Positions 17,452 to 26,882 of a DNA stretch of 64,000 nucleotides are shown in pieces; positions within the stretch are counted from its first letter, which is position 1, and every line of letters begins with the position of its first letter. The translations under genes were made by a program, and so were the position numbers. Under the pieces are notes generated by a model that was given only the letters and a program-made list of their open reading frames with translations, did no database searches and had not been told where the DNA came from. Origin of the DNA: Flavobacterium sp. CBA20B-1. Its GTDB lineage: Bacteria; Bacteroidota; Bacteroidia; Flavobacteriales; Flavobacteriaceae. The stretch covers positions 434,001 to 498,000 of the forward strand of contig NZ_CP092370.1 of assembly GCF_028473145.1 (NCBI RefSeq). The letters run 5' to 3'.

Positions 17452-18230
17452 TAAATTGTAGCTGGATGCACTATTGCGTCCAGCTTTATTAAATTTTATC
17501 ATGACAAAAACAATATCAATATTTCTTTTTCTGTTTTTTTCAATATCGGGTCATACACAAAATGATTTATACTTCATTTATAAAAATGTTTATAATACTG
17601 ATTATCCCCTTGAAAGACAATCGGTTGTGAAGTATAATGAAACATACAATTCGGTTGTGTATAAAGAAATAATGAGTTCAACAAAACATCAAACAGCATT
17701 AAATCAAATTACGCAAGAAGAAAATAATATTACAGTTAGAACACCATACACAGATTCCTATTTAACGAATAATTCAGGTACAATAAATTTTACTAAAAAA
17801 TATGGTCTTAATACCATTGTTAGTGTTGCCGATAGTGTTTCCTTTCAATGGCAACTTACAAACGAGAAAAAAGTGATTAATGGATATGAATGCTACAAAG
17901 CCCAATCCAATTTTAGAGGACGAAAATGGGAAGCTTGGTATTGTCCTAAAATAGCTGTGAACTATGGTCCCTGGAAATTTTGGGGATTGCCCGGACTAAT
18001 TTTTGAAGTTTCTGATACCAACAAAATTTATAATTTTTTCTTAACCAAAATAGAAAAACAGCTAGATATGAATATCGAATATCCTAATCAATACAAACAA
18101 ATTACACTTAAAGAGTTGATTTTAAATGAAGAATATGAAGGAGTGCTAGATAATTTAGACAGAAATGTAGAAGTAGAGGTAAATTTTGTAAGAAAAACCC
18201 CAGAACTCATCTACGAATGGGAAGAAGAAC
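17415..18230 (+). repeat. 816-base duplicated block, right copy
   Basis: Partner of 13982-14797 with no insertions or deletions between the two. The similarity ends inside the last codons of the GLPGLI genes: copy 3 ends PKKQ, copy 6 ends QKK. Confidence 0.9.
17461..17490 (+). terminator. terminator after small-protein copy d
   Basis: The same hairpin as at 14028: a nine-pair stem GCTGGATGC/GCGTCCAGC, loop ACTATT, then TTTATT. It lies between copy d and the ATG of GLPGLI copy 6. Confidence 0.6.
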
Positions 18231-18241
18231 AAAAAAAGTAA
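17501..18241 (+). CDS. GLPGLI family secreted protein, copy 6
   Basis: A 246-residue protein from the ATG at 17501, almost the same as copy 3: the motif GPWKFWGLPGLIFEVSD and FRGRKWEAWY are present, with changes such as H to Y and N to K in the N-terminal third. It ends YEWEEEQKK, 8 bases before the large barrel gene, so the two are probably co-transcribed. That linkage is the best hint that GLPGLI proteins act with the barrel. Function unknown. Confidence 0.9.
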   Translation: MTKTISIFLFLFFSISGHTQNDLYFIYKNVYNTDYPLERQSVVKYNETYNSVVYKEIMSSTKHQTALNQITQEENNITVRTPYTDSYLTNNSGTINFTKKYGLNTIVSVADSVSFQWQLTNEKKVINGYECYKAQSNFRGRKWEAWYCPKIAVNYGPWKFWGLPGLIFEVSDTNKIYNFFLTKIEKQLDMNIEYPNQYKQITLKELILNEEYEGVLDNLDRNVEVEVNFVRKTPELIYEWEEEQKK

Positions 18242-18249
18242 ACCTATAA

Positions 18250-18310
18250 ATGCCAAAAACACTAATAACCCTATTGCTAATACTACTCACAACCGTTTCT
18301 TTGTACTCAC
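18250..18310 (+). other. start region of the barrel gene, no separate promoter seen
   Basis: Only eight bases separate the stop of GLPGLI copy 6 and this ATG, and no -7 box or hairpin lies between them. The barrel is therefore most likely translated from the GLPGLI copy 6 message. Confidence 0.4.
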
Positions 18311-20916
18311 AAACTGTTTGCAAAGGAACGGTTGTTTCTGTGGCTAAAGAACCCATTTCAAATGCATCGGTTTTAATAAAAAATACCGAAGATCATATTT
18401 TGCAGTTTGGTTTTACCAACGCACAAGGCAGTTTCAGCATTCAAACCGAAAACGAAGGCAGCTTTGTGGTAGAGGTAAACAAAATGGGCTTTGAAAAGCA
18501 ACAACAACCCATCACCATTACCAAAGACAAAAAAGAATACAACCTACTGTTTACGTTAGAAGAAAGCAATGAAGTGTTAGAAGATTTGGTCATAGAAATC
18601 GATAATCCCATACAGCTGCGGGGCGACACCCTTAGCTACGACGCTAAAGCGTTCAGCACCGGCCGCGAAGTGGTAGTAGAAGATTTACTGAAAAACATTC
18701 CGGGCATTACCGTTGAAAAAGACGGTAAAATAAAGTTTGAAGACACCGAAATTGAAAAAGTAATGGTAGATGGCGACGATTTTTTTAACCGTGGGTACAG
18801 CATTCTTACCAAAAATATGCCCAACAAACCGCTTGATAAAGTGCAGGTTTTACGCCGTTACAGCAACAATAAATTATTAAAAGGAGTTGAAGAAAGTAAC
18901 AAAGTCGCGCTAAACCTAACGATTGATGAAGAATACAAAGACTTGTGGTTTGGCGATATCAGTGCCGGTTATGGTTTGGCTACAGAAAACCGCTATGAAG
19001 TTTCGGGCAACTTGATGAACTTCAGTAAAAAATATAAAAACTTTTTAACCTACGGTTTAAACAATGTGGGTCAAGACCGTGTGGGATCTTTAGAGAGCAT
19101 GTTTTACAACAATTACGAAGTAGAATCTATTGGAAATGGCGGACAGCTGTATCAGCTAATGGGTTTATATGGTGCAAGAGCCGGTCAGTTAAAAGACCAC
19201 CGCACCCGCATCAATAATGCCGAACATGTTTCGCTGAGTTCAATTGTGCCCATAACCGAAAAGTTAAAAATAAAAGCAGTTGGTTTTCTTGGATTCGATG
19301 AAAACTATGCTTTTAACAACAGTTACAGCATTACCAATGTGGGTGCAACGTATTTTGAAAACACCGAAAACAACCTGTTTAAAAGTCATTTAAAAAGTGG
19401 TTATGTGAATCTTTTAGCAACCTATGATGTTTCTAAAACCCAAATGCTGCAAGTTAGTTCGGTTTATAATCAAGGAAATACCAACAATACCAACGATTTA
19501 ACATTTAATGGCAAAAATACTTTAGAAAATCTGCAAACTAACAACACCTTTTTCGATCAAAAAATCACTTATACCCACAAATGGAACGATAAAAATGTTG
19601 TATTGCTAAAAACCAGGTATTTTACCAACAAGTTGCCGCAATTTTACAGCATCAACGATTATTTAATGGGCGATTTGTTTGCGTTTGATGCAACGGCAAT
19701 GAACAACGACATCACCAACAACAAAACATTCGCAGGCATTGAAGCCGATTTTAAACTGAAACAAAAAAACAACGATTTAATTGAATTTCAAGTAGGATAT
19801 GAGCATCACAACCAATCCATGAATACTGTTTTTCAATTGTTTAATGATTCGGAAATTGTTCGCCCCGATGGATTTCAAACCGATAGTTCGTTTACCTTGA
19901 GCAATTTCTATGCAAAAAGCGGATACACTTGGAAATGGAACACCTTTAAAGTTTCGGGTAGGGCAGAAGCACATCAATTGTTCAATAGTTTTTCTACCAT
20001 ACAAACCAATAAAAAACAGCATCCTTTTTATGTGAATCCTTCCGTACATTTCATGTGGGATGTAACGCCTACGCATCATTTCAACGGATCGTACATGATT
20101 AATTTTAACAATACTTCGTTTGTTGATGTGAACGATACGTATTTGTTAACATCCTCACGAAGTTTCTCAAAAGGTTTGGGGCAATTCCGCCTTACCGATT
20201 CGCAAATGGCAAATATCGGATACAGCATTCGCCACTATTTAAACCGCTATCGTTTTTCGTTAAATTTCAATTACAGCAAGCAAACCAATGTGCTTACCAA
20301 TCGCAGTTTTATTGAACAAAACAGCTCGCTAAGCGAAAGTGTTTTTATAAAAGGCGGCGATACTTTTGGAGTGAATTTTGCAAGTAATTTTTATTTTAGA
20401 AAGATAAAAAGCAACTTAAAACTTGAAAGTAATTACACCTATTCCACATCATTTAACGAAGTAAACAATTCCGGACTACGCAAAAACAATTTTGCCAATC
20501 AGCGCTACAATATGGAATGGCGCACCAGTTTTAAAAGCCCGTTCAATTTTCATATCGGCAGCGAATGGAATCGTTTCAAAGTAAAATCGCCCGATTTTGA
20601 AAACAGCTTTACAAACGTTTTCAACTTTTTAGATGTGTATTATAAAATTGGGGAATTATTAGATATTAAAGCAGTAACCGAACATTACTATTTTGGCAAT
20701 TTAGCAGCTAACCAACGCAACCATGTTTTTCTAGATTTCGAAGCCACTTATAAATTTAAAGGCGATAAATACACCTTGAGTTTACGAGGAAATAATTTGT
20801 TTAACAAGCAAAATTTCACAACTTTCAATGTGAGCGATATTGGTTACAGCAGTACTAGCTATCGTTTAATGCCTCGTTTTTTGTTGCTAACCGCAAAATA
20901 CAGGTTCAGTTTATAA
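18250..20916 (+). CDS. TonB-dependent-receptor-like outer-membrane barrel with carboxypeptidase-like N-terminal domain
   Basis: An 888-residue protein. It has a signal peptide (KTLITLLLILLTTVSLYSQ), a carboxypeptidase-regulatory-like Ig domain at about 22-105 (GTVVSVAKEPISNASVLIKN), then a plug-like region with VVVEDLLKNIPGITVEKDGK and VMVDGDDFF, and a long C-terminal barrel ending TAKYRFSL with a terminal aromatic-type strand. No TonB box is evident, which is common for this subgroup of receptors. It directly follows GLPGLI copy 6. I infer that it is the membrane partner of the array; its substrate is unknown. The C-terminal two thirds show regular strand patterns rather than motifs. Confidence 0.85.
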   Translation: MPKTLITLLLILLTTVSLYSQTVCKGTVVSVAKEPISNASVLIKNTEDHILQFGFTNAQGSFSIQTENEGSFVVEVNKMGFEKQQQPITITKDKKEYNLLFTLEESNEVLEDLVIEIDNPIQLRGDTLSYDAKAFSTGREVVVEDLLKNIPGITVEKDGKIKFEDTEIEKVMVDGDDFFNRGYSILTKNMPNKPLDKVQVLRRYSNNKLLKGVEESNKVALNLTIDEEYKDLWFGDISAGYGLATENRYEVSGNLMNFSKKYKNFLTYGLNNVGQDRVGSLESMFYNNYEVESIGNGGQLYQLMGLYGARAGQLKDHRTRINNAEHVSLSSIVPITEKLKIKAVGFLGFDENYAFNNSYSITNVGATYFENTENNLFKSHLKSGYVNLLATYDVSKTQMLQVSSVYNQGNTNNTNDLTFNGKNTLENLQTNNTFFDQKITYTHKWNDKNVVLLKTRYFTNKLPQFYSINDYLMGDLFAFDATAMNNDITNNKTFAGIEADFKLKQKNNDLIEFQVGYEHHNQSMNTVFQLFNDSEIVRPDGFQTDSSFTLSNFYAKSGYTWKWNTFKVSGRAEAHQLFNSFSTIQTNKKQHPFYVNPSVHFMWDVTPTHHFNGSYMINFNNTSFVDVNDTYLLTSSRSFSKGLGQFRLTDSQMANIGYSIRHYLNRYRFSLNFNYSKQTNVLTNRSFIEQNSSLSESVFIKGGDTFGVNFASNFYFRKIKSNLKLESNYTYSTSFNEVNNSGLRKNNFANQRYNMEWRTSFKSPFNFHIGSEWNRFKVKSPDFENSFTNVFNFLDVYYKIGELLDIKAVTEHYYFGNLAANQRNHVFLDFEATYKFKGDKYTLSLRGNNLFNKQNFTTFNVSDIGYSSTSYRLMPRFLLLTAKYRFSL

Positions 20917-20917
20917 A

Positions 20918-20941
20918 AAAAGCAGCTCAAAAGCTGCTTTT
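20918..20941. terminator. bidirectional terminator between the barrel gene and rlmD
   Basis: AAAAGCAGCT and AGCTGCTTTT form a ten-pair stem with loop CAAA, flanked by A and T runs that work in both directions. It lies two bases after the barrel stop and two before the rlmD stop, so it serves both convergent genes. Confidence 0.8.
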
Positions 20942-20943
20942 CA

Positions 20944-22359
20944 CTATGATCGTTTTTCTAATAAAACTACATTTTCCACGTGATGTGTTTGCGGAAACAT
21001 ATCCACAGGTCGCACACGAACCACCTTATACATTTCGTCCATCAAAGCTAAATCTCTGGCTTGCGTTGCCGAATTACAGCTTACATAAACCACACGTTCC
21101 GGAGCAATTTTTAAAATTTGAGCCACCACATCTTTGTGCATACCATCGCGCGGCGGATCGGTAATAATTACATCAGGTTGCCCATGTTGCTCTATAAAAG
21201 CATCATTAAACACATTTTTCATATCGCCCACAAAAAAATCGCAATTGGTAATATTGTTGCGTTCGGCATTCACTTTTGCATCGGCAATTGCTTCTGGAAC
21301 TGCTTCCACACCAATTACTTTTTTTGCATTTTTCGATACAAACTGTGCAATGGTTCCTGTTCCGGTATATAAATCATACACCAGTTCGTTGCCTGTTAAA
21401 CCTGCAAAATCCCTGGTAATACTGTATAATTCGTATGCTTGATCTGAATTGGTTTGATAGAACGATTTGGCATTAATACTGAATTTTAATCCTTCCATTT
21501 CTTCTAAAATATAATCACGACCGTGGTAGCAAATTACGTTTTGATCGTATATGGTATCGTTTAATTTACTGTTGATCACATATTGAAGCGATGTAATTTC
21601 AGGGAAACGATTTTTTAAGAAATCAAGCAACAATTCACGTTTCTTTTTATCTTCTTTAAAAAATTGAATCAAAACCATGATTTCTCCGGTTGATGCTGTT
21701 CTGATCATCAATGTGCGCAACAAACCGGTATTTTCACGTGGATTGAAAAATTCCAGACCATTTTCATTGGCAAAATCACGAATTTCGTTGCGAATAGCAT
21801 TGGAAGGATCTTGCTGCAAATAACATTTTTTAATGTCTAGAATTTTATCCCACATTTTTGGAATATGAAAACCTAGTGCATTTTCCTTACCCAACTCTTC
21901 GCCCGATTTAATTTCATCATCGGTTAACCAGCGTGCATTTGAAAAAGAAAACTCCATTTTATTGCGGTAGAAAAATTGTTCTTTCGAACCTAAAATTGGT
22001 TCAAACTGCGGAAGTTCAATTTTTCCGATTCTTTTTAAATTATTCTCCACTTCTTGGTGTTTGTAGCCCAACTGAAATTCGTAACCCATGTTTTGCCATT
22101 TACAGCCACCACAAGCTCCAAAATGCTCACAAACAGGTTCAACACGCTGTGAAGATAATTTGTGAAAAGCCACGGCTTTACCTTCGTAATAAGCCTTACG
22201 CTTTTTAAAGGTTTGAACATCCACCACATCGCCGGGAACAACATTCGGAATAAAAATGATTTTACCATCGGGAGCTTTTGCAACCGAAACGCCTTTTGCG
22301 CCTGCATCAAGTACTTCTACGTTTTCGAATACGATTTTATCTGTTTTTTTTCGTGCCAT
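20944..22359 (-). CDS. rlmD: RlmD, 23S rRNA (uracil-1939-C5) methyltransferase
   Basis: A 471-residue protein with a TRAM RNA-binding domain at about 7-66, then the iron-sulfur ligands C77, C83 and C86 (CEHFGACGGCKW) and a fourth cysteine near 173 in DIKKCYLQ. The methyltransferase domain has VYDLYTGTGTIAQFVS for SAM binding, ITDPPRDGMH, and the catalytic YVSCNSATQARDL near the C-terminus. It methylates one uracil of 23S rRNA. RlmCD-type relatives exist, so the exact target base is inferred. Length is normal. Confidence 0.92.
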   Translation of the reverse strand: MARKKTDKIVFENVEVLDAGAKGVSVAKAPDGKIIFIPNVVPGDVVDVQTFKKRKAYYEGKAVAFHKLSSQRVEPVCEHFGACGGCKWQNMGYEFQLGYKHQEVENNLKRIGKIELPQFEPILGSKEQFFYRNKMEFSFSNARWLTDDEIKSGEELGKENALGFHIPKMWDKILDIKKCYLQQDPSNAIRNEIRDFANENGLEFFNPRENTGLLRTLMIRTASTGEIMVLIQFFKEDKKKRELLLDFLKNRFPEITSLQYVINSKLNDTIYDQNVICYHGRDYILEEMEGLKFSINAKSFYQTNSDQAYELYSITRDFAGLTGNELVYDLYTGTGTIAQFVSKNAKKVIGVEAVPEAIADAKVNAERNNITNCDFFVGDMKNVFNDAFIEQHGQPDVIITDPPRDGMHKDVVAQILKIAPERVVYVSCNSATQARDLALMDEMYKVVRVRPVDMFPQTHHVENVVLLEKRS

Positions 22360-22363
22360 GCTG

Positions 22364-22371
22364 CAAAAATA
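22364..22371 (-). promoter_or_regulatory. -7 box (TATTTTTG) before rlmD
   Basis: On the minus strand TATTTTTG lies only five bases before the rlmD ATG, so transcription would begin almost at the start codon. A -33 element is not clear. Confidence 0.35.
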
Positions 22372-22503
22372 CTAATTGTTTGTATAAAACGTAAATTGTA
22401 GTGTTATTTATATTGTTTATAAAATTTAATCACTAAAATAATCTTCAGCAGTTCTTGAACCTTGTTTGTTGGCAGAGTAAATGAATATAATAGTCTGTGA
22501 CAT

Positions 22504-23469
22504 TTACTTTAAAAACTTTTGAAATTCTTTTTTCTTTAAGGTAAACCCTTGTGTTTTTAAAATTTTTCCGTCGGTGGATACAATCGCAAAATAAGGCTGA
22601 CTTTGATTTTTAAAACGCTCTTCTTGTATCTTCATATAAAAAGCGCCATACGTTTTCATTAATTTTCCTGTTTTTTCATTTTTTGTAATGTGTTTTTTAG
22701 GAACTTCTTTCTTCTCATCCACAAATAATGTTACGGTATAATAATTTGCATTTAAAAAATCTAGTATGTCATTGTCATATAAAAAAGCATCTTCCATTTT
22801 TCGTGAATTAACATCCGCATAAGCGGTAAAATAAATCAGTAAAGGTTTACCCCAAATTTGTGCAGTTAAAAGCAACTCATCGTAATCAATTATTTGGGCA
22901 TCAGAAAAAAAAGGAGTTTCTTCAGCCAAGGGTTCTTCATCATTTATCATAGAATCAGCAAGTTTATTAAATTCATCTATCATGTCGCCATAAGTTTCAA
23001 ATTGATCAGGATCTTCTTTAATAACTTGGTAAATGGCATCAACAGCACGTTCATCCTTTACCAATCTTAATAAAATTTGACTGTCTGCCTCCCAGTTAGC
23101 AAGATCAATTTTTTTACTGCGTAAGGTTATAAAATCATTATAAAAGACAACTGATTCTTTATATTCAGAAGTTGCTTTCATTTTTAAGACTTCATCTAAT
23201 AACTTTTGATAGGTTACCATTTCAGAATCTTCGTTTAACCAGCCAATAACCAATGTTGCTAAAAAAGGAGGCTGACCCAAAAAAAGAATGTCTGTTTCGT
23301 CTAATCCACAATCGGTAAGCTTAGAAAAGTTTGTTGTAAGTTCCAACTGTGTTTTTTCTAAATCATCATATAGATTGATTTTCTGCGCTAATAGTTGTGT
23401 ACAGTCGGTTTGCGCTTTTAAAGAAATGGTTGATAAAAGTAGAAATAGTGTACTAAATAATAGTTTCAT
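22504..23469 (-). CDS. secreted thioredoxin-fold protein, DsbD-gamma-like, active-site cysteines missing
   Basis: A 321-residue protein with signal peptide KLLFSTLFLLLSTISLKAQ. The last 110 residues resemble the C-terminal (gamma) thioredoxin domain of flavobacterial DsbD-like reductases: PLLIYFTAYADVNSRKMED, then a strand TVTLFVDEKKEVP, and SQPYFAIVSTDGK. In those proteins the first segment reads CVNCRKME; here both cysteines are changed (DVNS). The N-terminal 180 residues are mostly helical and unknown to me. It cannot do thiol redox chemistry in the usual way, so a binding role is likely. No operon partner. Confidence 0.6.
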   Translation of the reverse strand: MKLLFSTLFLLLSTISLKAQTDCTQLLAQKINLYDDLEKTQLELTTNFSKLTDCGLDETDILFLGQPPFLATLVIGWLNEDSEMVTYQKLLDEVLKMKATSEYKESVVFYNDFITLRSKKIDLANWEADSQILLRLVKDERAVDAIYQVIKEDPDQFETYGDMIDEFNKLADSMINDEEPLAEETPFFSDAQIIDYDELLLTAQIWGKPLLIYFTAYADVNSRKMEDAFLYDNDILDFLNANYYTVTLFVDEKKEVPKKHITKNEKTGKLMKTYGAFYMKIQEERFKNQSQPYFAIVSTDGKILKTQGFTLKKKEFQKFLK

Positions 23470-23664
23470 AAGCGTTTTTAAGTTGTAATTAAAAGCTTCA
23501 AATATAAAATATTCACTAGCAACATCGTATTTTAATTTACAATTTTACAGAAAAAAATGTCAATTTGTGGGTTTCCACATCGCATTTTCCTTTGTTTTCA
23601 TTTCTTTTGCTTTTTTACATTTAGTATATTTACCTTCTAAAATTATGACCCACTACCTTTAAAT

Positions 23665-26600
23665 ATGAAATTACAATTCAAAGAACAAAATTTTCAAATA
23701 CAGGCGGTTGAGGCTGTTGTAAAGTGCTTTGAAGGGCAGACACTGAAAACCAATAGATTTACCCTGGAAAAAACGGCCGAAATTTTACGCAAAGCTCGTG
23801 AGCAAGCTAAAGGCATTGCAACATTAGGGTATGAAGTAGACGAATTGATTGGTTACAGAAACAGCACCATACAAATTACAGAATCCCAAGTTTTTGATAA
23901 TATCGTCCGCGTTCAAAGAGAACATTACCTCATCGAAAATCAAAAAATTGATACCGTTACAAGTGCAAATATTGGCTACAACTTCACCATTGAGATGGAA
24001 ACCGGTACGGGTAAAACCTACACCTACATCCGTACAATGTATGAGCTGAACAAAAAATATGGCTGGAGCAAGTTTATCATTATCGTTCCGAGTATCGCTA
24101 TACGAGAAGGGGTTTTCAAAACCTTTGAATTAACGCAGGATCATTTTCAGGAACTTTACGGGCATAAAATAAGTCCGTTTATTTATAATTCTTCCCGTCC
24201 GCAAGATATAGAAACCTTTGCCTCAGACGGGCGCATCAGCGTTATGGTGATCAACACCCAGGCTTTTGCTGCAAGAGGTGCCGATGCAAGACGTATTCAT
24301 CAGGAATTAGATCATTTTGGATCACGGCGACCGATCGATATTATTGCACAAACCAGACCTGTTATCATTATAGATGAGCCACAATCTGTGGGTAAAGAAG
24401 GTTCGGTTACGCTGAAAAGTATGGAAGATTTTCATCCGCTGTTCACTTTGCGATATTCTGCTACGCATTTGGAAGAATACAACAAAATTTTCCGTTTAGA
24501 TGCGCTGGATGCTTACAATAAAAAGCTTGTAAAGAAAATTCAGGTGAAAGGAATTAATTTAAAAGGATCTTCCGGCACAACGGGATATTTGTATCTGGAA
24601 TACATCAGGCTGAGTGCCAATAAACCGCCAATGGCTATTTTAGAATACGAAGAAAGATCGGGCAACGGTGTTAAACGTGTACGAAAACCAATTGCTCAAG
24701 GGACAGATTTATTTGAAATCTCTGGCGGCTTACCGGCTTATAAAAACTGTTTGGTCACAGAAGTCAACGGTTATTTGAATAAAATTGTGGTCAATGGTCA
24801 GGATATTTATCCCGGCGATATCATCAATGATAAAGACGAATTGGCTTTTCGCAGAATTCAAATCAGGGAAACCATTCTTTCGCATTTGCAAAAGGAGAAA
24901 ATCTTGTTTGAAAAAGGCATTAAAGTACTTTCTTTATTTTTCATTGATTCTGTGGAGAAATACCGGAAGTATGATGAAATGGGCGAAGAAGTTTTGGGTG
25001 AATATGCGCAGATCTTTGAAGAAGAATACAGAAATGCCATCAACCAGTTTATCGATTTATTCCGTCAGGATTATACCGATTATGTGATTGAAACCGACAT
25101 CAACAAAACCTCAAAAGTCTATGCACCGGGAAATTATTTAGATTATCTGCAACGTGATGATGCAGACCGCGTGCATAACGGTTATTTTTCCATCGATAAA
25201 AAAGGCAAACCTGTAGACCCGACTATCAAAAGAGGAAGTGAAGATTCGGATGACGTTTCTGCCTATGATTTGATAATGAAAGATAAAGAACGCTTGTTGA
25301 GTTTTGAAGAACCCACGCGTTTCATCTTTTCGCATTCGGCTTTGAAGGAAGGTTGGGACAATCCAAATGTATTTCAAATCTGTGCATTGAAAAATGTGGA
25401 CAGCGCAAGCCAAACCAGAAGACGGCAGGAAGTGGGGCGTGGAATGCGTTTGGCGGTGGATAAAAATGGGGTCCGCCAGGATTTTGAACTCGTGGGATAA
25501 CAGGTACACGACCTCAATATATTGACCGTAATTGCCTCTGAAAGTTATGAAGAATTTGCCTAAGGCCTGCAAAACGAAATCGCAAAATCTCTCAAAGAAC
25601 GTCCTGTAAAAGCAGATACCAAATTCTTTCTGGGTAAAATATTGACCAATGAACACGGCGAAACCTTGCGCCTTACCGATGAAGATGCTAAAAAACTCAA
25701 TAAGTTTCTCTACAAACACGATATTCTGGATGATGATGATAAAATTACCCCCGAAGGAAAAGAACTGATCGAGAAAAACGAAGTTCCTGTTCCCGAACAC
25801 TTAACCGTTTACGCTACTGCCATCAGTCAACTGTTGCAAACCGTGTACAATGGCGAAGGCATCAAACCTGAAAATGCCAGCGAAACCGTTCCGCTCACCA
25901 TCAATAAAAATTTTGCCAAAAAAGAATTTCAGGAGCTTTGGAAAAAGATCAGTCTGAAAACCGTTTATGAAGTGAAATTTGATACAGATACCTTAATAGA
26001 CGAAAGCAGAATACGCATTGATGCAGACCTGCATATCTCTGAAAGAAAATACGAAATCAAGACGGGTGAAATGAAGGAGGTTTCTAAAGAAGATTTGAAA
26101 GAAGGAACTGCCATTAATGTAACCAAGACAGATGCTAAAAAACTTTCTGCCGACCTCTACAACGATGTGGCTTATGACATCGTGGGCGAAATAGAAGCAT
26201 TAACCAACTTAAAGCGAAGTACGATTGTACAAATTCTCAAGAAAATAAAACCCAACACTTTTGCTTTTTTGCGCAAAAACCCCGAAGAATTTATCGCCAA
26301 ATCTGCAAGGCTCATCAATGAAACCAAGGCTTCGCTCATCATCAATAATATTGCCTATCAAAAAACAGAAGAATATTTTGATGCCAAAACCGTTTTTACC
26401 AACGGAAAAAATGTATTGCGTACCCAAGAACTGCTTCAAAAACATATTTACGACTATTTGGAAACCGATTCTACAATAGAGAAAGAATTTACCAAAAATC
26501 TGGAACAGGCTACCGAAGTGATCGTCTATGCCAAATTGCCCAAAGGCTTTTACATAGCCACACCTGTTGCCAATTACAGTCCCGATTGGGCGATCGTTTT

Positions 26601-26796
26601 AGACAATGAAAAAGTAAAACACATTTACTTTATAGCCGAAACCAAAGGTTCTGAAAATGAGAATGATTTACGGGGCGTAGAAAAACTAAAAATACATTGT
26701 GCCAAAGAACATTTTAAAAGCATTAGTAATGGCGAAGTAAAATTTGATGTGATAACCACGTACAGTAAATTATTGGATATTGCACAATTGCGGTAG
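23665..26796 (+). pseudogene. res: type III restriction subunit Res, two in-frame stop codons
   Basis: One continuous frame of 1043 codons with TAA at 25498-25500 and another at 25561-25563. Before the stops: ATPase motif I METGTGKT at 111-118, DEPQ at 237-240, RYSATH, and QTRRRQEVGRGMRL as motif VI. After them: a C-terminal nuclease region with SPDWAIVLDN and IAETKG, the PD-(D/E)XK core. Total length fits type III Res proteins. The stops fall between helicase and nuclease, in the segment VHDLNILTVIASESYEEFA. Unless the stops are sequence errors, cleavage should be lost while mod stays intact. Confidence 0.85.
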
Positions 26797-26799
26797 TTG

Positions 26800-26834
26800 C
26801 AAGGCACGCCTTGGGTAGATACAAGGCACGCCTT
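26800..26834. repeat. two REP-like palindromes left of the RAYT gene
   Basis: CAAGGCACGCCTTG (26800-26813) is a perfect 6-base stem with an AC loop, and CAAGGCACGCCTT recurs at 26822-26834. The palindrome right of the transposase has the same core (AAGGC and GCCTT). Such palindromes are the targets of RAYT proteins. Confidence 0.75.
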
Positions 26835-26882
26835 ATACCTCTGTCAACAACAACAAACTAAGGATGAATAAAAACAATTAAT

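Noticed and set aside
25138..25800. Open frame of 220 codons on the minus strand opposite res
   Set aside because: The composition and lack of motifs fit an antisense shadow; the sense strand carries the Res protein through this region apart from the stops.
26864..26881. Five-codon ATG frame before the transposase
   Set aside because: Too short and in a different frame from the transposase; the TTG at 26883 explains the start better.
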